A stretch of DNA of 64,000 bases from Microbacterium sp. ProA8 (GTDB lineage Bacteria; Actinomycetota; Actinomycetes; Actinomycetales; Microbacteriaceae), in contig NZ_CP157000.1 in the NCBI RefSeq assembly GCF_039905635.1, forward strand, positions 3,038,001-3,102,000, given 5' to 3'. Below the pieces are notes generated by a model. It saw only the letters and a list, made by a program, of their open reading frames with translations, did not search any database and was not told the DNA's origin. The position numbers and the translations under genes were made by a program. Numbering within the stretch: position 1 is the first letter of the stretch; every line of letters begins with the position of its first letter. Positions 27,726-36,918 of the stretch are shown here, piece by piece.

Positions 27726-28514
27726 TCAGGAGGTCGGATCCGTGGCGGCGGGTCCGGGGACGGAATCGGCGGCGGCGCGCGCGAGGCCCGCCGAGGCGTA
27801 GTAGCCCACGATGTGGTCGTGGACGAGGGTGCGGGCACGGAGGGCGTCGCCCGCGTCGACGGCGTCGAGGATCGCGTGGTGCTCGCGGCGGAGGCGGTCG
27901 GCAGCGGCATCCCATTCCGCGATGCCGGCGGCACCGGCCTGGACGTACGACTCGATCGCCGTGCGCAATCCCGCCATCATGGCGGCGATCACGACGTTGC
28001 CCGACGCTTCGGCGAGGGCCAGATGCAGCTGGGCGTCGAGTGCCAGGAACTCCGGCGCCGTGAGGTCTGCGGCGTCCATCGCATCGAGGATGTCGCGGGC
28101 CCGGGTCGTCGTCAGCGCCGGGTCGGTCGCGACCGCGTCCACGACAGCGGACTCCAGTACGAGGCGGGTCGCCACGACGTCGTCGAAGGGGAAGCCCTGA
28201 GCGGCGACCTGCAGCCGCAGCAGCGCCGACATTCCCCCCTCGGGCGTCGCGATGATGATCGCGCCCGACGTCGGGCCGGAACCGGTGCCGGTGCGGATGA
28301 GCCCCATCACCTCGAGCACGCGCAGCGCCTCGCGGACGCTGGAGCGACCGACGCCGAGGGTGGCCGCGAGCTCACGCTCGGGCGCGAGCCGGTCGCCCGG
28401 GCGGAGCGTGCCGTCGAGCAGGTCCGTCTCGATCTTCTCGAGGACGACACGCCAGGCGCGCGCCGGCGCGATCGCCGGCGGCGGGGTGGGGGTTCCTGCC
28501 ACGGATCTCCTCAT
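27726..28514 (-). CDS. GntR-family regulator with FCD domain (LldR-like)
   Basis: A 262-residue regulator. Residues 22-90 form the winged helix ([34 protein letters not shown]). Residues 110-240 form the all-helical FCD ligand domain, with the metal-binding pattern D..H ([15 protein letters not shown]) and later His residues ([10 protein letters not shown]). It is first in an operon with the 2-hydroxyacid oxidase, so lactate or a related acid is the likely effector. Four operator-like sites at 21-bp spacing lie 40 bp upstream; their TGGTCnGACCA core is what this subfamily usually binds. The start may be the ATG at 28514 or the GTG at 28502. Confidence 0.9.
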   Translation of the reverse strand: MRRSVAGTPTPPPAIAPARAWRVVLEKIETDLLDGTLRPGDRLAPERELAATLGVGRSSVREALRVLEVMGLIRTGTGSGPTSGAIIIATPEGGMSALLRLQVAAQGFPFDDVVATRLVLESAVVDAVATDPALTTTRARDILDAMDAADLTAPEFLALDAQLHLALAEASGNVVIAAMMAGLRTAIESYVQAGAAGIAEWDAAADRLRREHHAILDAVDAGDALRARTLVHDHIVGYYASAGLARAAADSVPGPAATDPTS

Positions 28515-28555
28515 CGATGTCGGATCCGCCTGCCCTCCTCGATGAAGGCCAGGTG

Positions 28556-28639
28556 TGGTTCGGTCAAGAAAACGTGTGGTTCGGTCAAGATCGCCTGTGG
28601 TCAGACCACGATAACGTGTGGTCCGACCACAGACAACCC
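28556..28639. promoter_or_regulatory. Four-site operator array, 21-bp period
   Basis: TGGT-initial sites start at 28556, 28577, 28598 and 28619, exactly 21 bases apart. The last two are perfect palindromes, TGGTCAGACCA and TGGTCCGACCA; the first two share a variant TGGTTCGGTCA followed by AGA. The palindromes match the FadR/LldR-type GntR consensus. The array lies between the divergent GntR gene and the DUF1295 gene, so it may control both. Confidence 0.8.
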
Positions 28640-28669
28640 ACGGTGACGCGGGATGTCGTCCTGGAGCGC

Positions 28670-28675
28670 TACTCT
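28670..28675 (+). promoter_or_regulatory. -10 box of the DUF1295 gene (leaderless)
   Basis: TACTCT ends six bases before the ATG at 28682. It lies about 40 bp downstream of the last operator site. Confidence 0.45.
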
Positions 28676-28681
28676 GACCCC

Positions 28682-29512
28682 ATGGATCCCCTCCCCCTCG
28701 TGCTCATCGTCGCGGGCGTCGCTGCCGCGTTCTGCTGGATCACCTCCCTCATCACCAACGAGACGTCATGGATCGACCGGATCTGGTCGATCGTCCCGGT
28801 GATCTACGTGTGGATCTTCGCCGCTGCCGCCCTCGTCACAGGCGTCGATGCGGCCCGGCTGGTCGTGATGGCCGTGCTGGTCACCGCCTGGGGTGTGCGG
28901 CTCACCTTCAACTTCGCGCGCAAGGGCGGCTACACCGGCATGGAGGACTACCGCTGGGCGGTCCTGCGCGGGCGCATGAAGCGGTGGCAGTTCCAGGTGT
29001 TCAACCTGCTCTTCATCGTCGGATTCCAGAGTGCGCTGCTGGTGCTCATCTCGCTGCCGGCGTTCATCGCGTGGCAGCATCCGGTGCCGTTCAACGGATG
29101 GGATGCCGCATTCGCCGTCGTCTTCGCCGGGTTCCTCGTCGGTGAGACCATCGCCGACCAGCAGCAGTGGGCCTTCCACCAGGCGAAGAAGGCCGCCGGC
29201 GGCGCGCTGGAGCCCGGGTTCCTGACGACAGGGCTGTTCGCGTACAGCCGCCACCCCAACTTCTTCTTCGAACAGGCGCAGTGGTGGGCGTTCTACGCCC
29301 TCGGCGCGGTCGCCCTCGTCGCCGACGGCGGCAGCTGGCTCAACTGGACCATCGCCGGCCCGGCGCTGCTGACCGTGCTGTTCATCGGTTCGACGGTGTT
29401 CACCGAGTCGATCTCGGCCGGGAAGTACCCCGCGTACCGCGAGTACCAGCGCACCACGTCGATGCTGCTCCCGTTCCCCCGTCGCCAGGGGCGCGCGCCG
29501 GAGACCGCCTGA
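28682..29512 (+). CDS. DUF1295 membrane protein (steroid 5-alpha-reductase-like)
   Basis: A 276-residue protein with about seven helices. The C-terminal half has the hallmark GLFAYSRHPNFFFEQAQWWAFYALG and, near the end, STVFTESISAGKYPAYREYQ, which DUF1295 proteins share with 3-oxo-5-alpha-steroid 4-dehydrogenases and isoprenylcysteine methyltransferases. The family is suspected to reduce or modify membrane lipids, but the reaction is not established. It is divergent from the GntR-oxidase operon across the 21-bp operator array and may share that control. The message is probably leaderless. Confidence 0.88.
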   Translation: MDPLPLVLIVAGVAAAFCWITSLITNETSWIDRIWSIVPVIYVWIFAAAALVTGVDAARLVVMAVLVTAWGVRLTFNFARKGGYTGMEDYRWAVLRGRMKRWQFQVFNLLFIVGFQSALLVLISLPAFIAWQHPVPFNGWDAAFAVVFAGFLVGETIADQQQWAFHQAKKAAGGALEPGFLTTGLFAYSRHPNFFFEQAQWWAFYALGAVALVADGGSWLNWTIAGPALLTVLFIGSTVFTESISAGKYPAYREYQRTTSMLLPFPRRQGRAPETA

Positions 29513-29530
29513 CCGCCGCCCCGCCGAGAG

Positions 29531-30178
29531 TCACTCCAGGCGTCCGCCGGACGCGCGGAGGTAGTCCTCGGCGCAGAGGGACTCGTACGTGATGCGGTCG
29601 GCGGTGAGCTCGTCGATCGCCACCTGGTCGCCGTCGAAGACGAAGCGTCCCCCGACCAGACGTGCGTTGAAGAGCGCCTTGCGTCCGCATCGGCAGATCG
29701 TTTTGAGCTCCTCGAGGCTGTGCGCGAGCTCCAGCAGCCGGGCCGAACCCGGGAACGCCTGCGTCTGGAAGTCGGTGCGGATGCCGTAGGCGAGCACCGG
29801 CACGCCGTCGAACACGACGATCCGCAGCAGGTCGTCCACCTGTTCGCGCGTGAGGAACTGCGCCTCGTCGATGAGGAGGCAGGCGACGTCGACGTCGTGC
29901 TCGAGCGCCTCGGGAACCAGGGTGTCCGCCGCCTCGGCCTTGACACGCGCGCGGTGCTCGGCGAACAGAGCCCGGATGTCGTCGTCGGGCCCCACGAGGA
30001 AATCAACGGTGCGCTTGACGCCGAGGCGGCTGTCGATCTGATCGGCGCCCTTCGTGTCGATCAGCGGCTTGGCCAGCAGCACGTGCTGGCCGCGCTCCTC
30101 GTAGTTGTACGCGGCCTGAAGGAGCGACGTCGACTTGCCGGAGTTCATCGCCCCGTAGCGGAAGTAGAGCTTGGCCAC
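29531..30178 (-). CDS. tdk: Thymidine kinase
   Basis: A 215-residue type II thymidine kinase (salvage of thymidine to dTMP). LYFRYGAMNSGKSTSLLQ is the P-loop, ACLLIDEAQFL carries the catalytic Glu/Gln region, and GIRTDFQTQAFPGSARLLELAHSLEELKTICRCGRKALFNARL covers the thymidine loop and the zinc-ribbon start. Only the first CxC of the zinc site is clear; later Cys (SLCAEDYL) is single. GTG at 30178 follows a TACGCT box by six bases. It is convergent with the DUF1295 gene, separated by 18 bases. Confidence 0.94.
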   Translation of the reverse strand: MAKLYFRYGAMNSGKSTSLLQAAYNYEERGQHVLLAKPLIDTKGADQIDSRLGVKRTVDFLVGPDDDIRALFAEHRARVKAEAADTLVPEALEHDVDVACLLIDEAQFLTREQVDDLLRIVVFDGVPVLAYGIRTDFQTQAFPGSARLLELAHSLEELKTICRCGRKALFNARLVGGRFVFDGDQVAIDELTADRITYESLCAEDYLRASGGRLE

Positions 30179-30184
30179 GGATCG

Positions 30185-30190
30185 AGCGTA
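30185..30190 (-). promoter_or_regulatory. -10 box of tdk (leaderless)
   Basis: TACGCT on the minus strand ends six bases before the tdk GTG; no ribosome site is present. Confidence 0.45.
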
Positions 30191-30229
30191 GTCGCTGGCG
30201 AGGCGACGCCTCTGCTCCGGTGGGCCCCG

Positions 30230-30667
30230 TCAGAGTGGGGGCGCCGCGCGCTCCCAGGGCTCGATCGCACCCGGCCGCTCCACGAGACTGGGCGACGGCG
30301 CAGCGACAGCCGGAAGGCGGGGCAGCCAGGCCGGGTCGCGCAGCGTCACCTTCGCCCGCAGATGCGCGAGCTCGAAGGCGAGCTGACCGGTGGTGACCGG
30401 GATGCCGGGGTTCGCAGCATCCGTCCGCAGCACGCGCGATCCGTCGAACGAGTACCCGCGGGTCATCGCCTCGAGGCGCACCGCGCAGAGGTAGTGGCCG
30501 ATCGCATCGAGCGGCTCGTCGGCCGCCCGGAAGCGTTCGAGCTGCGGATGCCGCGTGTAGCCGCGTGTCGTGCCGGTGAGCACCCGCTGCGCGAGGAGCC
30601 CTTCACGCCAGCACGCCACGAGTGGCGCGCGATCGAGGACCGAGGGGTGCAGCGACCACAGCCTCAT
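30230..30667 (-). CDS. Pyrimidine-dimer DNA glycosylase family protein
   Basis: A 145-residue protein starting MRLWSLHPSVLDRAPLVACW and continuing REGLLAQRVLTGTTRGYTRHPQLERF, the signature of the Pyr_excise family (T4 endonuclease V relatives). These proteins are predicted to cut DNA at UV photoproducts by glycosylase/AP-lyase action. Later segments (AIGHYLCAVRLEAMTRGYSFDGSRV) also match. The C-terminal 25 residues are Pro/Ala-rich. It lies six bases downstream of mqo on the same strand and is probably co-transcribed. Activity is not proven for most bacterial members. Confidence 0.82.
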   Translation of the reverse strand: MRLWSLHPSVLDRAPLVACWREGLLAQRVLTGTTRGYTRHPQLERFRAADEPLDAIGHYLCAVRLEAMTRGYSFDGSRVLRTDAANPGIPVTTGQLAFELAHLRAKVTLRDPAWLPRLPAVAAPSPSLVERPGAIEPWERAAPPL

Positions 30668-30673
30668 GGCCGG

Positions 30674-32197
30674 CTAGGCGGTGAGCGCGAGCGTCTCCGC
30701 GGTCTCGCCGAGGAGCTCCTGCGCGACCTCGGGACGCGCGTTGAGCGTGTCGCCGTAGGTCGGGATGAGCTCGCGGAGGCGCGGCTCCCAGGCGTCGATG
30801 CGGTCGGGGAAGCAGGTCTTCAGCAGCCCGAGCATGATCGACACCGCGGTCGACGCACCCGGGGATGCGCCCAGCAGGCCCGCGATGGTGCCGTCGGCGC
30901 CGGTGACGACCTCGGTGCCGAACTGCAGCACGCCGCCCTTCTCGGGATCCTTCTTCATCACCTGGGCGCGCTGACCGGCCTGGATGATCTCCCAGTCCTC
31001 GTCCTTCGCGGTCGGCATGAACTCGCGCAGGCTGTCGACCTTCTTCGCGTGGTTCTTCAGCAGCTCGCCGACGAGATACGTGATGAGGCTGGGGTTGTCC
31101 CACGCGACCTTGAGCATCGGGCCGAGGTTGCCGGGCCGCACCTGACCGACGATGTCGAACCACGAGCCGGTCTTGAGGAACTTCGGGCTGAACGTCGCGA
31201 ACGGGCCGAAAAGCAGCGATGCCTCGCCGTCGACGACGCGCGTGTCCAGGTGCGGCACCGACATGGGCGGAGCGCCGACGGATGCCTGCGAGTACACCTT
31301 CGCCTTGTGCTGCGCGACCACCGCAGGGTTCGACGTCTTGAGGAACTGTCCGCCGATCGGGAACACGCCGTAGCCCGAGATCTCGGGGATGCCGGAGCGC
31401 TGCAGCAGCTTGAGCGCCCAGCCGCCGGCGCCGACGAAGACGAACTTGGCGCGGATCTCGCCGGGTGTCCGGCCGACAGTGCGGCGGTACTTCACGCGCC
31501 ACGTGCCGTCGGGCAGGCGCTTCAGGCGGCGCACCTCGGTGTTGATGCGCACGTCGGCGCCGTTCTCGGCGAGCCGGTCGATGAGCTGGTGGGTCAGCGC
31601 TCCGAAGTCGACGTCCGTACCCGCCGGCATGCGGGTCGCGGCGAACGGCTCGCCCTTGCGGCGCTTCTGCATCAGGAGCGGCGCCCACTGGTTGATGACG
31701 CGGGAGTCCTCGCTGTACTCGATGCCGGCGAACAGCGGCTCGTCCTTCAGCGCCTCGTAGCGCTTCTTGAGGTAGGCGACATCCTTCTCGCCCTGCACGA
31801 AGGTCATGTGCGGGGTGGAGTTGATGAACGTCGACGGAGCGTCGAGCACGCCGGCTTCGACGAGCGACGACCACAGCTGACGGCTCTGCTGGAACTGCTC
31901 GTTGATCGAGATCGCCTTGGCGGGGTCGACGGTGCCGTCCTTGCCCTCGGGCATGTAGTTCAGCTCGCAGAGCGCCGCGTGGCCGGTGCCGGCGTTGTTC
32001 CAGGGGTTCGAGCTCTCCAGCGCGACGTCGCTCAGCCGCTCGAAGACGGCGATCTTCAGGTCGGGCTGCAGCTGCTGCAGCAGGGTGCCGAGCGTCGCAC
32101 TCATGATGCCGCCGCCGATCAGCAGAACGTCGACCGTCCCCGTGGGGAGGTCGCTGTCGTCAGGGCTGGGCAGGGCGTCGGAGGGCGTTTCGGTCAC
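30674..32197 (-). CDS. mqo: Malate:quinone oxidoreductase
   Basis: A 507-residue FAD-dependent peripheral membrane enzyme that oxidises malate to oxaloacetate and passes electrons to quinone. VDVLLIGGGIMSATLGTLL is the dinucleotide-binding fold; ESSNPWNNAGTGHAALCELNYMP, FVGAGGWALKLLQRSGIPE, GYGVFPIGGQFL and LLGASPGASTAVSIMLGLL are all family segments. Length is typical. The GTG at 32197 follows a TAGAAT box by six bases, a likely leaderless start. It reads toward the glycosylase-like gene and may lead an operon with it. Confidence 0.96.
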   Translation of the reverse strand: MTETPSDALPSPDDSDLPTGTVDVLLIGGGIMSATLGTLLQQLQPDLKIAVFERLSDVALESSNPWNNAGTGHAALCELNYMPEGKDGTVDPAKAISINEQFQQSRQLWSSLVEAGVLDAPSTFINSTPHMTFVQGEKDVAYLKKRYEALKDEPLFAGIEYSEDSRVINQWAPLLMQKRRKGEPFAATRMPAGTDVDFGALTHQLIDRLAENGADVRINTEVRRLKRLPDGTWRVKYRRTVGRTPGEIRAKFVFVGAGGWALKLLQRSGIPEISGYGVFPIGGQFLKTSNPAVVAQHKAKVYSQASVGAPPMSVPHLDTRVVDGEASLLFGPFATFSPKFLKTGSWFDIVGQVRPGNLGPMLKVAWDNPSLITYLVGELLKNHAKKVDSLREFMPTAKDEDWEIIQAGQRAQVMKKDPEKGGVLQFGTEVVTGADGTIAGLLGASPGASTAVSIMLGLLKTCFPDRIDAWEPRLRELIPTYGDTLNARPEVAQELLGETAETLALTA

Positions 32198-32203
32198 CCA
32201 ACG

Positions 32204-32209
32204 ATTCTA
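32204..32209 (-). promoter_or_regulatory. -10 box of mqo (leaderless)
   Basis: TAGAAT on the minus strand ends six bases before the mqo GTG. It is the closest match to the -10 consensus among the leaderless candidates here. Confidence 0.5.
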
Positions 32210-32285
32210 GTTCGGCCGGAAAGCACCCCTGACCGGGCGCCGGCTTCTCCCCGGAAAGTCCTGCCGTTCTTGCCGCAACGACAAG

Positions 32286-32320
32286 GCGAGCGGATGCCGA
32301 AGGCACCGGCATCCGCTCGC
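32286..32320 (-). terminator. Terminator hairpin of asd
   Basis: GCGAGCGGATGCCG and CGGCATCCGCTCGC form a perfect 14-bp stem around AAGGCAC, 22 bases after the asd stop. The downstream tract on the minus strand is only weakly T-rich. Both arms contain the GGATGCC word. Confidence 0.65.
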
Positions 32321-32342
32321 TCTCGCGTCGTCGAAGGGAAGG

Positions 32343-33485
<1,143 letters not shown>

Positions 33486-33517
33486 CTACCGCCCTGCCGC
33501 AGAAGCGAGGTTCGCCG

Positions 33518-34087
33518 TTACCGTCTGCGGTATTCGTTCACGACCACACCGGTCTCGAACGCGCGGGACCGCTCCAACGCGAACCGGGTCGGCGCGTACT
33601 GGCCCGCGAACAGAGGAATGCCGTCTCCGGAGACGAACGGGTTGACCTTCAGCACCAGTCGGTCGATGAGATCCACCAGCTGTGCGGCGAGCACACCTCC
33701 CCCGCACAGCCAGATGTCGCCGCCGCGCTGCTGCTTGAGCGCAGTGACGATCTCCCGCGGGTCGTCGTCGGTGATCCGGACGCCATCTGCGCCGGCCGGC
33801 GCACCCTGCGTACGGGAGAACACGATCTGCTCGAGGTGCGAGTACGGGCTGGGCATGTCCGGCAGACCCACGGCGTAGGTGTTCCAGCCCATCAGAACCG
33901 TGGAGATGGTGCCCCGGCGAACGTCGAGTCCGAGAGCCTGGTGGATCGGCTCGGGGATGGTGTCGCCCCACTCGGGGGTGAGGACCTCGGCGTGATCGCC
34001 TTCGCTCAGGAAGGATTCGAAGCCGTGCGTCGGCGAAGCGATCCGGCCGTCCAGGCTGACGGCGACGTAGTAGACGAGTTCTCGCAT
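33518..34087 (-). CDS. Dihydrofolate reductase family (RibD C-terminal-like) protein
   Basis: A 189-residue protein: MRELVYYVAVSLDGRIASP opens the fold, VLMGWNTYAVG is the adenine-nucleotide segment, and DIWLCGGGVLAAQLVDLIDRLVLKVNPFVSGDGIPLF is the GGG loop plus the C-terminal strand region of RibD-C/DHFR-like proteins. These often reduce small substrates with NADPH but are rarely true folate reductases. It is divergent from a TetR-family gene, across a 97-bp spacer with inverted repeats, so it is probably that regulator's target. Confidence 0.87.
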   Translation of the reverse strand: MRELVYYVAVSLDGRIASPTHGFESFLSEGDHAEVLTPEWGDTIPEPIHQALGLDVRRGTISTVLMGWNTYAVGLPDMPSPYSHLEQIVFSRTQGAPAGADGVRITDDDPREIVTALKQQRGGDIWLCGGGVLAAQLVDLIDRLVLKVNPFVSGDGIPLFAGQYAPTRFALERSRAFETGVVVNEYRRR

Positions 34088-34096
34088 GTTTCTTCT

Positions 34097-34167
34097 TTCA
34101 CGACATGTGTAGTGGTTACTCGATCACTGTAGTGTGGTGCGCGGCCATTCACAACACCTGTCGTGAA
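34097..34167. promoter_or_regulatory. Inverted and direct repeats between DHFR-family gene and TetR gene
   Basis: TTCACGACA (34097-34105) and TGTCGTGAA (34159-34167) are exact complements facing each other across the spacer. Between them, TGTAGTG occurs twice, at 34108-34114 and 34128-34134, exactly 20 bp apart. Either set could be the TetR operator. Confidence 0.45.
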
Positions 34168-34172
34168 CCAGG

Positions 34173-34178
34173 TACAGT
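34173..34178 (+). promoter_or_regulatory. -10 box of the TetR gene (leaderless)
   Basis: TACAGT ends six bases before the ATG at 34185; no ribosome site is present. The TGTCGTGAA half-site ends five bases before it. Confidence 0.45.
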
Positions 34179-34184
34179 GCACGC

Positions 34185-34766
34185 ATGGCTCGAAACGATG
34201 CCCGCCGCGCGGAACTGGCCGACGCCGCGATCGCAGTGGTGGCCGATGAGGGCATGCGGGGCCTCACCCATCGCGCCGTCGATGCGCGGGCGGGTGCGCC
34301 GGTGGGCACCGCATCCAACTACTTCCGGTCACGAGACGCGCTGACGGACGCCATCGTCACGCGGATCGGGGAGAGGCTCACTCCGTCCCCGGACGTGCAC
34401 GAGGAACTCGCGGCGCGGTTCCCCGGGCCCGAGCTCTTCGCGGACTACCTCCGCGACATCGTCCGCCGACTGCTGGGCGACCGGCAGGTCGCGCTGGCAC
34501 TGTTCACGCTGCGCCTGGAGGCGGCGCGCAACCCCACCATCGCCGACCGCTTGGGCCGGTGGATGCGCGCGGGCTTCGAGGCCGATGTGGACTTCAACCG
34601 CGACGCGGGCCTACCAGGGGAGGCGTTCGACATCGCGCTGTTCCACTACGCGATCGACGGATTGATCCTCGACCGGCTCACAGTGATGATCGACCCCGAG
34701 ACCTCCACCGACGCGATTGTCGACGCCTTCGTCGATGGGCTGCTCCGCGACAGGATCTCCCCCTGA
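34185..34766 (+). CDS. TetR-family transcriptional regulator
   Basis: A 193-residue repressor-type protein. Residues 8-55 form the TetR helix-turn-helix (ELADAAIAVVADEGMRGLTHRAVDARAGAPVGTASNYFRSRDALTDAIV). The GTASNYF segment is the recognition-helix end with the conserved Tyr-Phe. The remaining helices form the ligand and dimer domain. It is divergent from the DHFR-family gene, which it probably controls together with itself through the repeats in the spacer. Ligand unknown. Confidence 0.92.
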   Translation: MARNDARRAELADAAIAVVADEGMRGLTHRAVDARAGAPVGTASNYFRSRDALTDAIVTRIGERLTPSPDVHEELAARFPGPELFADYLRDIVRRLLGDRQVALALFTLRLEAARNPTIADRLGRWMRAGFEADVDFNRDAGLPGEAFDIALFHYAIDGLILDRLTVMIDPETSTDAIVDAFVDGLLRDRISP

Positions 34767-34891
34767 TGCCCGTGGCCGGGCGCATCCGCAGCATCGCCTG
34801 ATCCTCGAGCGGCTGGGCGGACGCCGCAGCCGGCGCGGTCAGCGGTCGAAGCCACCGCGGACGGCGATGGGGTGCAGGCGTCGCCCGCGAG

Positions 34892-36178
34892 TCAGCGGCC
34901 CGAGCCGGCGTAGACGGTCGCCTCGATGTCGCCGTCGAGCCCGTACGCGGTGTGGACGACGCGCGCGGCCTCGGCGAGATCGTCGCCGCGCACCACGACC
35001 GAGATGCGGATCTCGGAGGTCGAGATCATCTCGATGTTGATGCCCGCGACGCTCAGCGCCTCGAACAGCGTGGCCGAGACGCCCGAGTGCGTGCGCATGC
35101 CGGCGCCGACGACCGAGAGCTTGCCGATCTGGTCGTCGTGGACGAGGTTCTCGAACCCGATGTCGGACTGGTCGCCGGCGAGCGCCTTCAGCGCCGTGGC
35201 CGCGTCCGTCTTCGGGAGGGTGAACGAGATGTCGGTGCGCCCGGTGGCCGCCGCCGACACGTTCTGCACGATCATGTCGACGTTGGCCCCGGACTTGGCG
35301 ATGACCTTGAAGATCTCCGCGGCTTTGCCCGGCACGTCGGGCACGCCGATGACGGTGATCTTGGCCTGGCCGAGGTCGGTGGCGACCCCGGCGACGATCG
35401 GCTCTTCCATCTCTTCTCCCTTTTCGCCCTGGGGAACGCTCATCCCCGGGCCGAGCACATAGGTCCCCACGCTCGAACTGAACGTGGAGCGGGCGTGGAT
35501 CAGCACACGGTGGCGGCGTGCGTACTCGACAGCGCGGATGTACAGCACCTTCGCACCGTTGGCAGCCAGCTCGAGCATCTCCTCTGCCGACACGACGTTC
35601 AGCTTCTTGGCCTTCGGCACGACGCGGGGGTCGGCGGTGAAGATGCCGTCGACGTCGCTGTAGATCTCGCAGACGTCGGCCTCGAGCGCCGCCGCGAGCG
35701 CGACGGCCGTGGTGTCGGAGCCGCCGCGACCGAGCGTCGTGATGTCCCGCGTGTCGCGGTTGAAGCCCTGGAAGCCGGCGACGATGACGATCGCACCCTC
35801 GTCGAGGGCCTCGCGCAGGCGGATGGGCGTGACGTCGACGATGCGCGCGGAGCCGTGGTCGGCGGTCGTGATCATGCCGGCCTGGCTGCCGGTGAACGAG
35901 CGCGCCTCGAAGCCCATCGAGTGAATGGCCATCGCGAGCAGCGCCATCGAGATGCGCTCGCCGCTCGAGAGCAGCATGTCGAGCTCTCGTGGGGCCGGGA
36001 TCGGGGCGACCTGCCCGGCGAGGTCGAGCAGCTCATCCGTGGTGTCACCCATCGCGCTGACGGCGACGACGACGTCGTGGCCGGCGCGGCGCGTGTCGAC
36101 GATGCGCTTGGCGACGCGCTTGATGCTCTCGGCATCGGCGACCGACGATCCGCCGTACTTCTGGACGATCAGCGCCAC
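34892..36178 (-). CDS. lysC: Aspartate kinase
   Basis: A 428-residue aspartokinase, the first step of the aspartate amino-acid family. [22 protein letters not shown] is the N-terminal kinase motif; [30 protein letters not shown] covers the nucleotide and aspartate site; two ACT domains follow (about residues 265-340 and 345-420; [17 protein letters not shown] and [22 protein letters not shown]), which give feedback inhibition. The GTG at 36178 has GGAG six bases before it; a GTG four codons earlier is less well placed. An internal start could yield a beta subunit, as in related species. Confidence 0.95.
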   Translation of the reverse strand: MALIVQKYGGSSVADAESIKRVAKRIVDTRRAGHDVVVAVSAMGDTTDELLDLAGQVAPIPAPRELDMLLSSGERISMALLAMAIHSMGFEARSFTGSQAGMITTADHGSARIVDVTPIRLREALDEGAIVIVAGFQGFNRDTRDITTLGRGGSDTTAVALAAALEADVCEIYSDVDGIFTADPRVVPKAKKLNVVSAEEMLELAANGAKVLYIRAVEYARRHRVLIHARSTFSSSVGTYVLGPGMSVPQGEKGEEMEEPIVAGVATDLGQAKITVIGVPDVPGKAAEIFKVIAKSGANVDMIVQNVSAAATGRTDISFTLPKTDAATALKALAGDQSDIGFENLVHDDQIGKLSVVGAGMRTHSGVSATLFEALSVAGINIEMISTSEIRISVVVRGDDLAEAARVVHTAYGLDGDIEATVYAGSGR

Positions 36179-36381
36179 ATCGAACTCCACGGGTAAATGT
36201 CAAAGGCGAGAACGGATGCCGCACCCGAGCTGAGGGACTTCACCCAGGGATCCATCTTACGGACGCGCTCATGCGCGCCCGGCCATGTGTCGCGCGCGCC
36301 CCGCGTCGTCGGGCGCAGCCGCCACCGCGGGGCGGCGCGGGTGGATCCGATCCCGTGCGGCGCGCCGGCGAAGGCCGCCGC

Positions 36382-36387
36382 TAGCAT
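36382..36387 (+). promoter_or_regulatory. -10 box upstream of the 36394 gene (leaderless)
   Basis: TAGCAT ends six bases before the ATG at 36394, with no ribosome site between. Confidence 0.45.
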
Positions 36388-36393
36388 CCGAGC

Positions 36394-36882
36394 ATGGAGC
36401 AGATCGAAGCGTGGTCGGAGTTCAACGTGGCGATGGCCGGCGCGACGGCGGCCCTTGCCGGTCTCGTCATCGTGGCGGCCAGTGTCAACATCGGCGACAT
36501 CATCAAGGAGGCCTCCCTGACGGCACGGCTGGCCGCGGGGATCTCCGGCCTCGTGCTCGCGCTCATCGGCTCGGCGATCGGGCTGATCCCGGGGGTCGGC
36601 CTTCTCCCCTACGGTGTCGCGATGATCCTGCTCGCGGTCGTGGCAGGCGTGTTCCAGGCGCAGGCGGCACGGCGAATCTTCGAGAATCGGCATCCCGCCA
36701 ACCGACTTCGCACCGCCAAATCGGCCGTGGGCTTCCTCGCTCCCGTCGTCTATGTGATCGGCGGCGGGCTGCTGGCGGCGGGCCGGACGGACGGCCTCAT
36801 GTGGTTCGCCCTCGGCTCGATCGTCGCGATCGTGGCCGCACTGCTGGTGTCGTGGATCGTACTCGTCGAAGTGCTCCGCTGA
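36394..36882 (+). CDS. Four-helix membrane protein of unknown function
   Basis: A 162-residue protein with about four hydrophobic segments: near residues 13-30 (AMAGATAALAGLVIVAASV), 50-90 (two adjacent helices around GLIPG) and 108-160 (two helices). A short basic loop (AARRIFENRHPANRLRTAKS) lies between helices three and four and is probably cytosolic. I do not recognise the family. It is convergent with the downstream DMT transporter gene and appears to be a single-gene, leaderless transcript. Confidence 0.7.
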   Translation: MEQIEAWSEFNVAMAGATAALAGLVIVAASVNIGDIIKEASLTARLAAGISGLVLALIGSAIGLIPGVGLLPYGVAMILLAVVAGVFQAQAARRIFENRHPANRLRTAKSAVGFLAPVVYVIGGGLLAAGRTDGLMWFALGSIVAIVAALLVSWIVLVEVLR

Positions 36883-36918
36883 CCGCGATCACGGATGCCG
36901 GCGCTCGCGGCGGCACGA

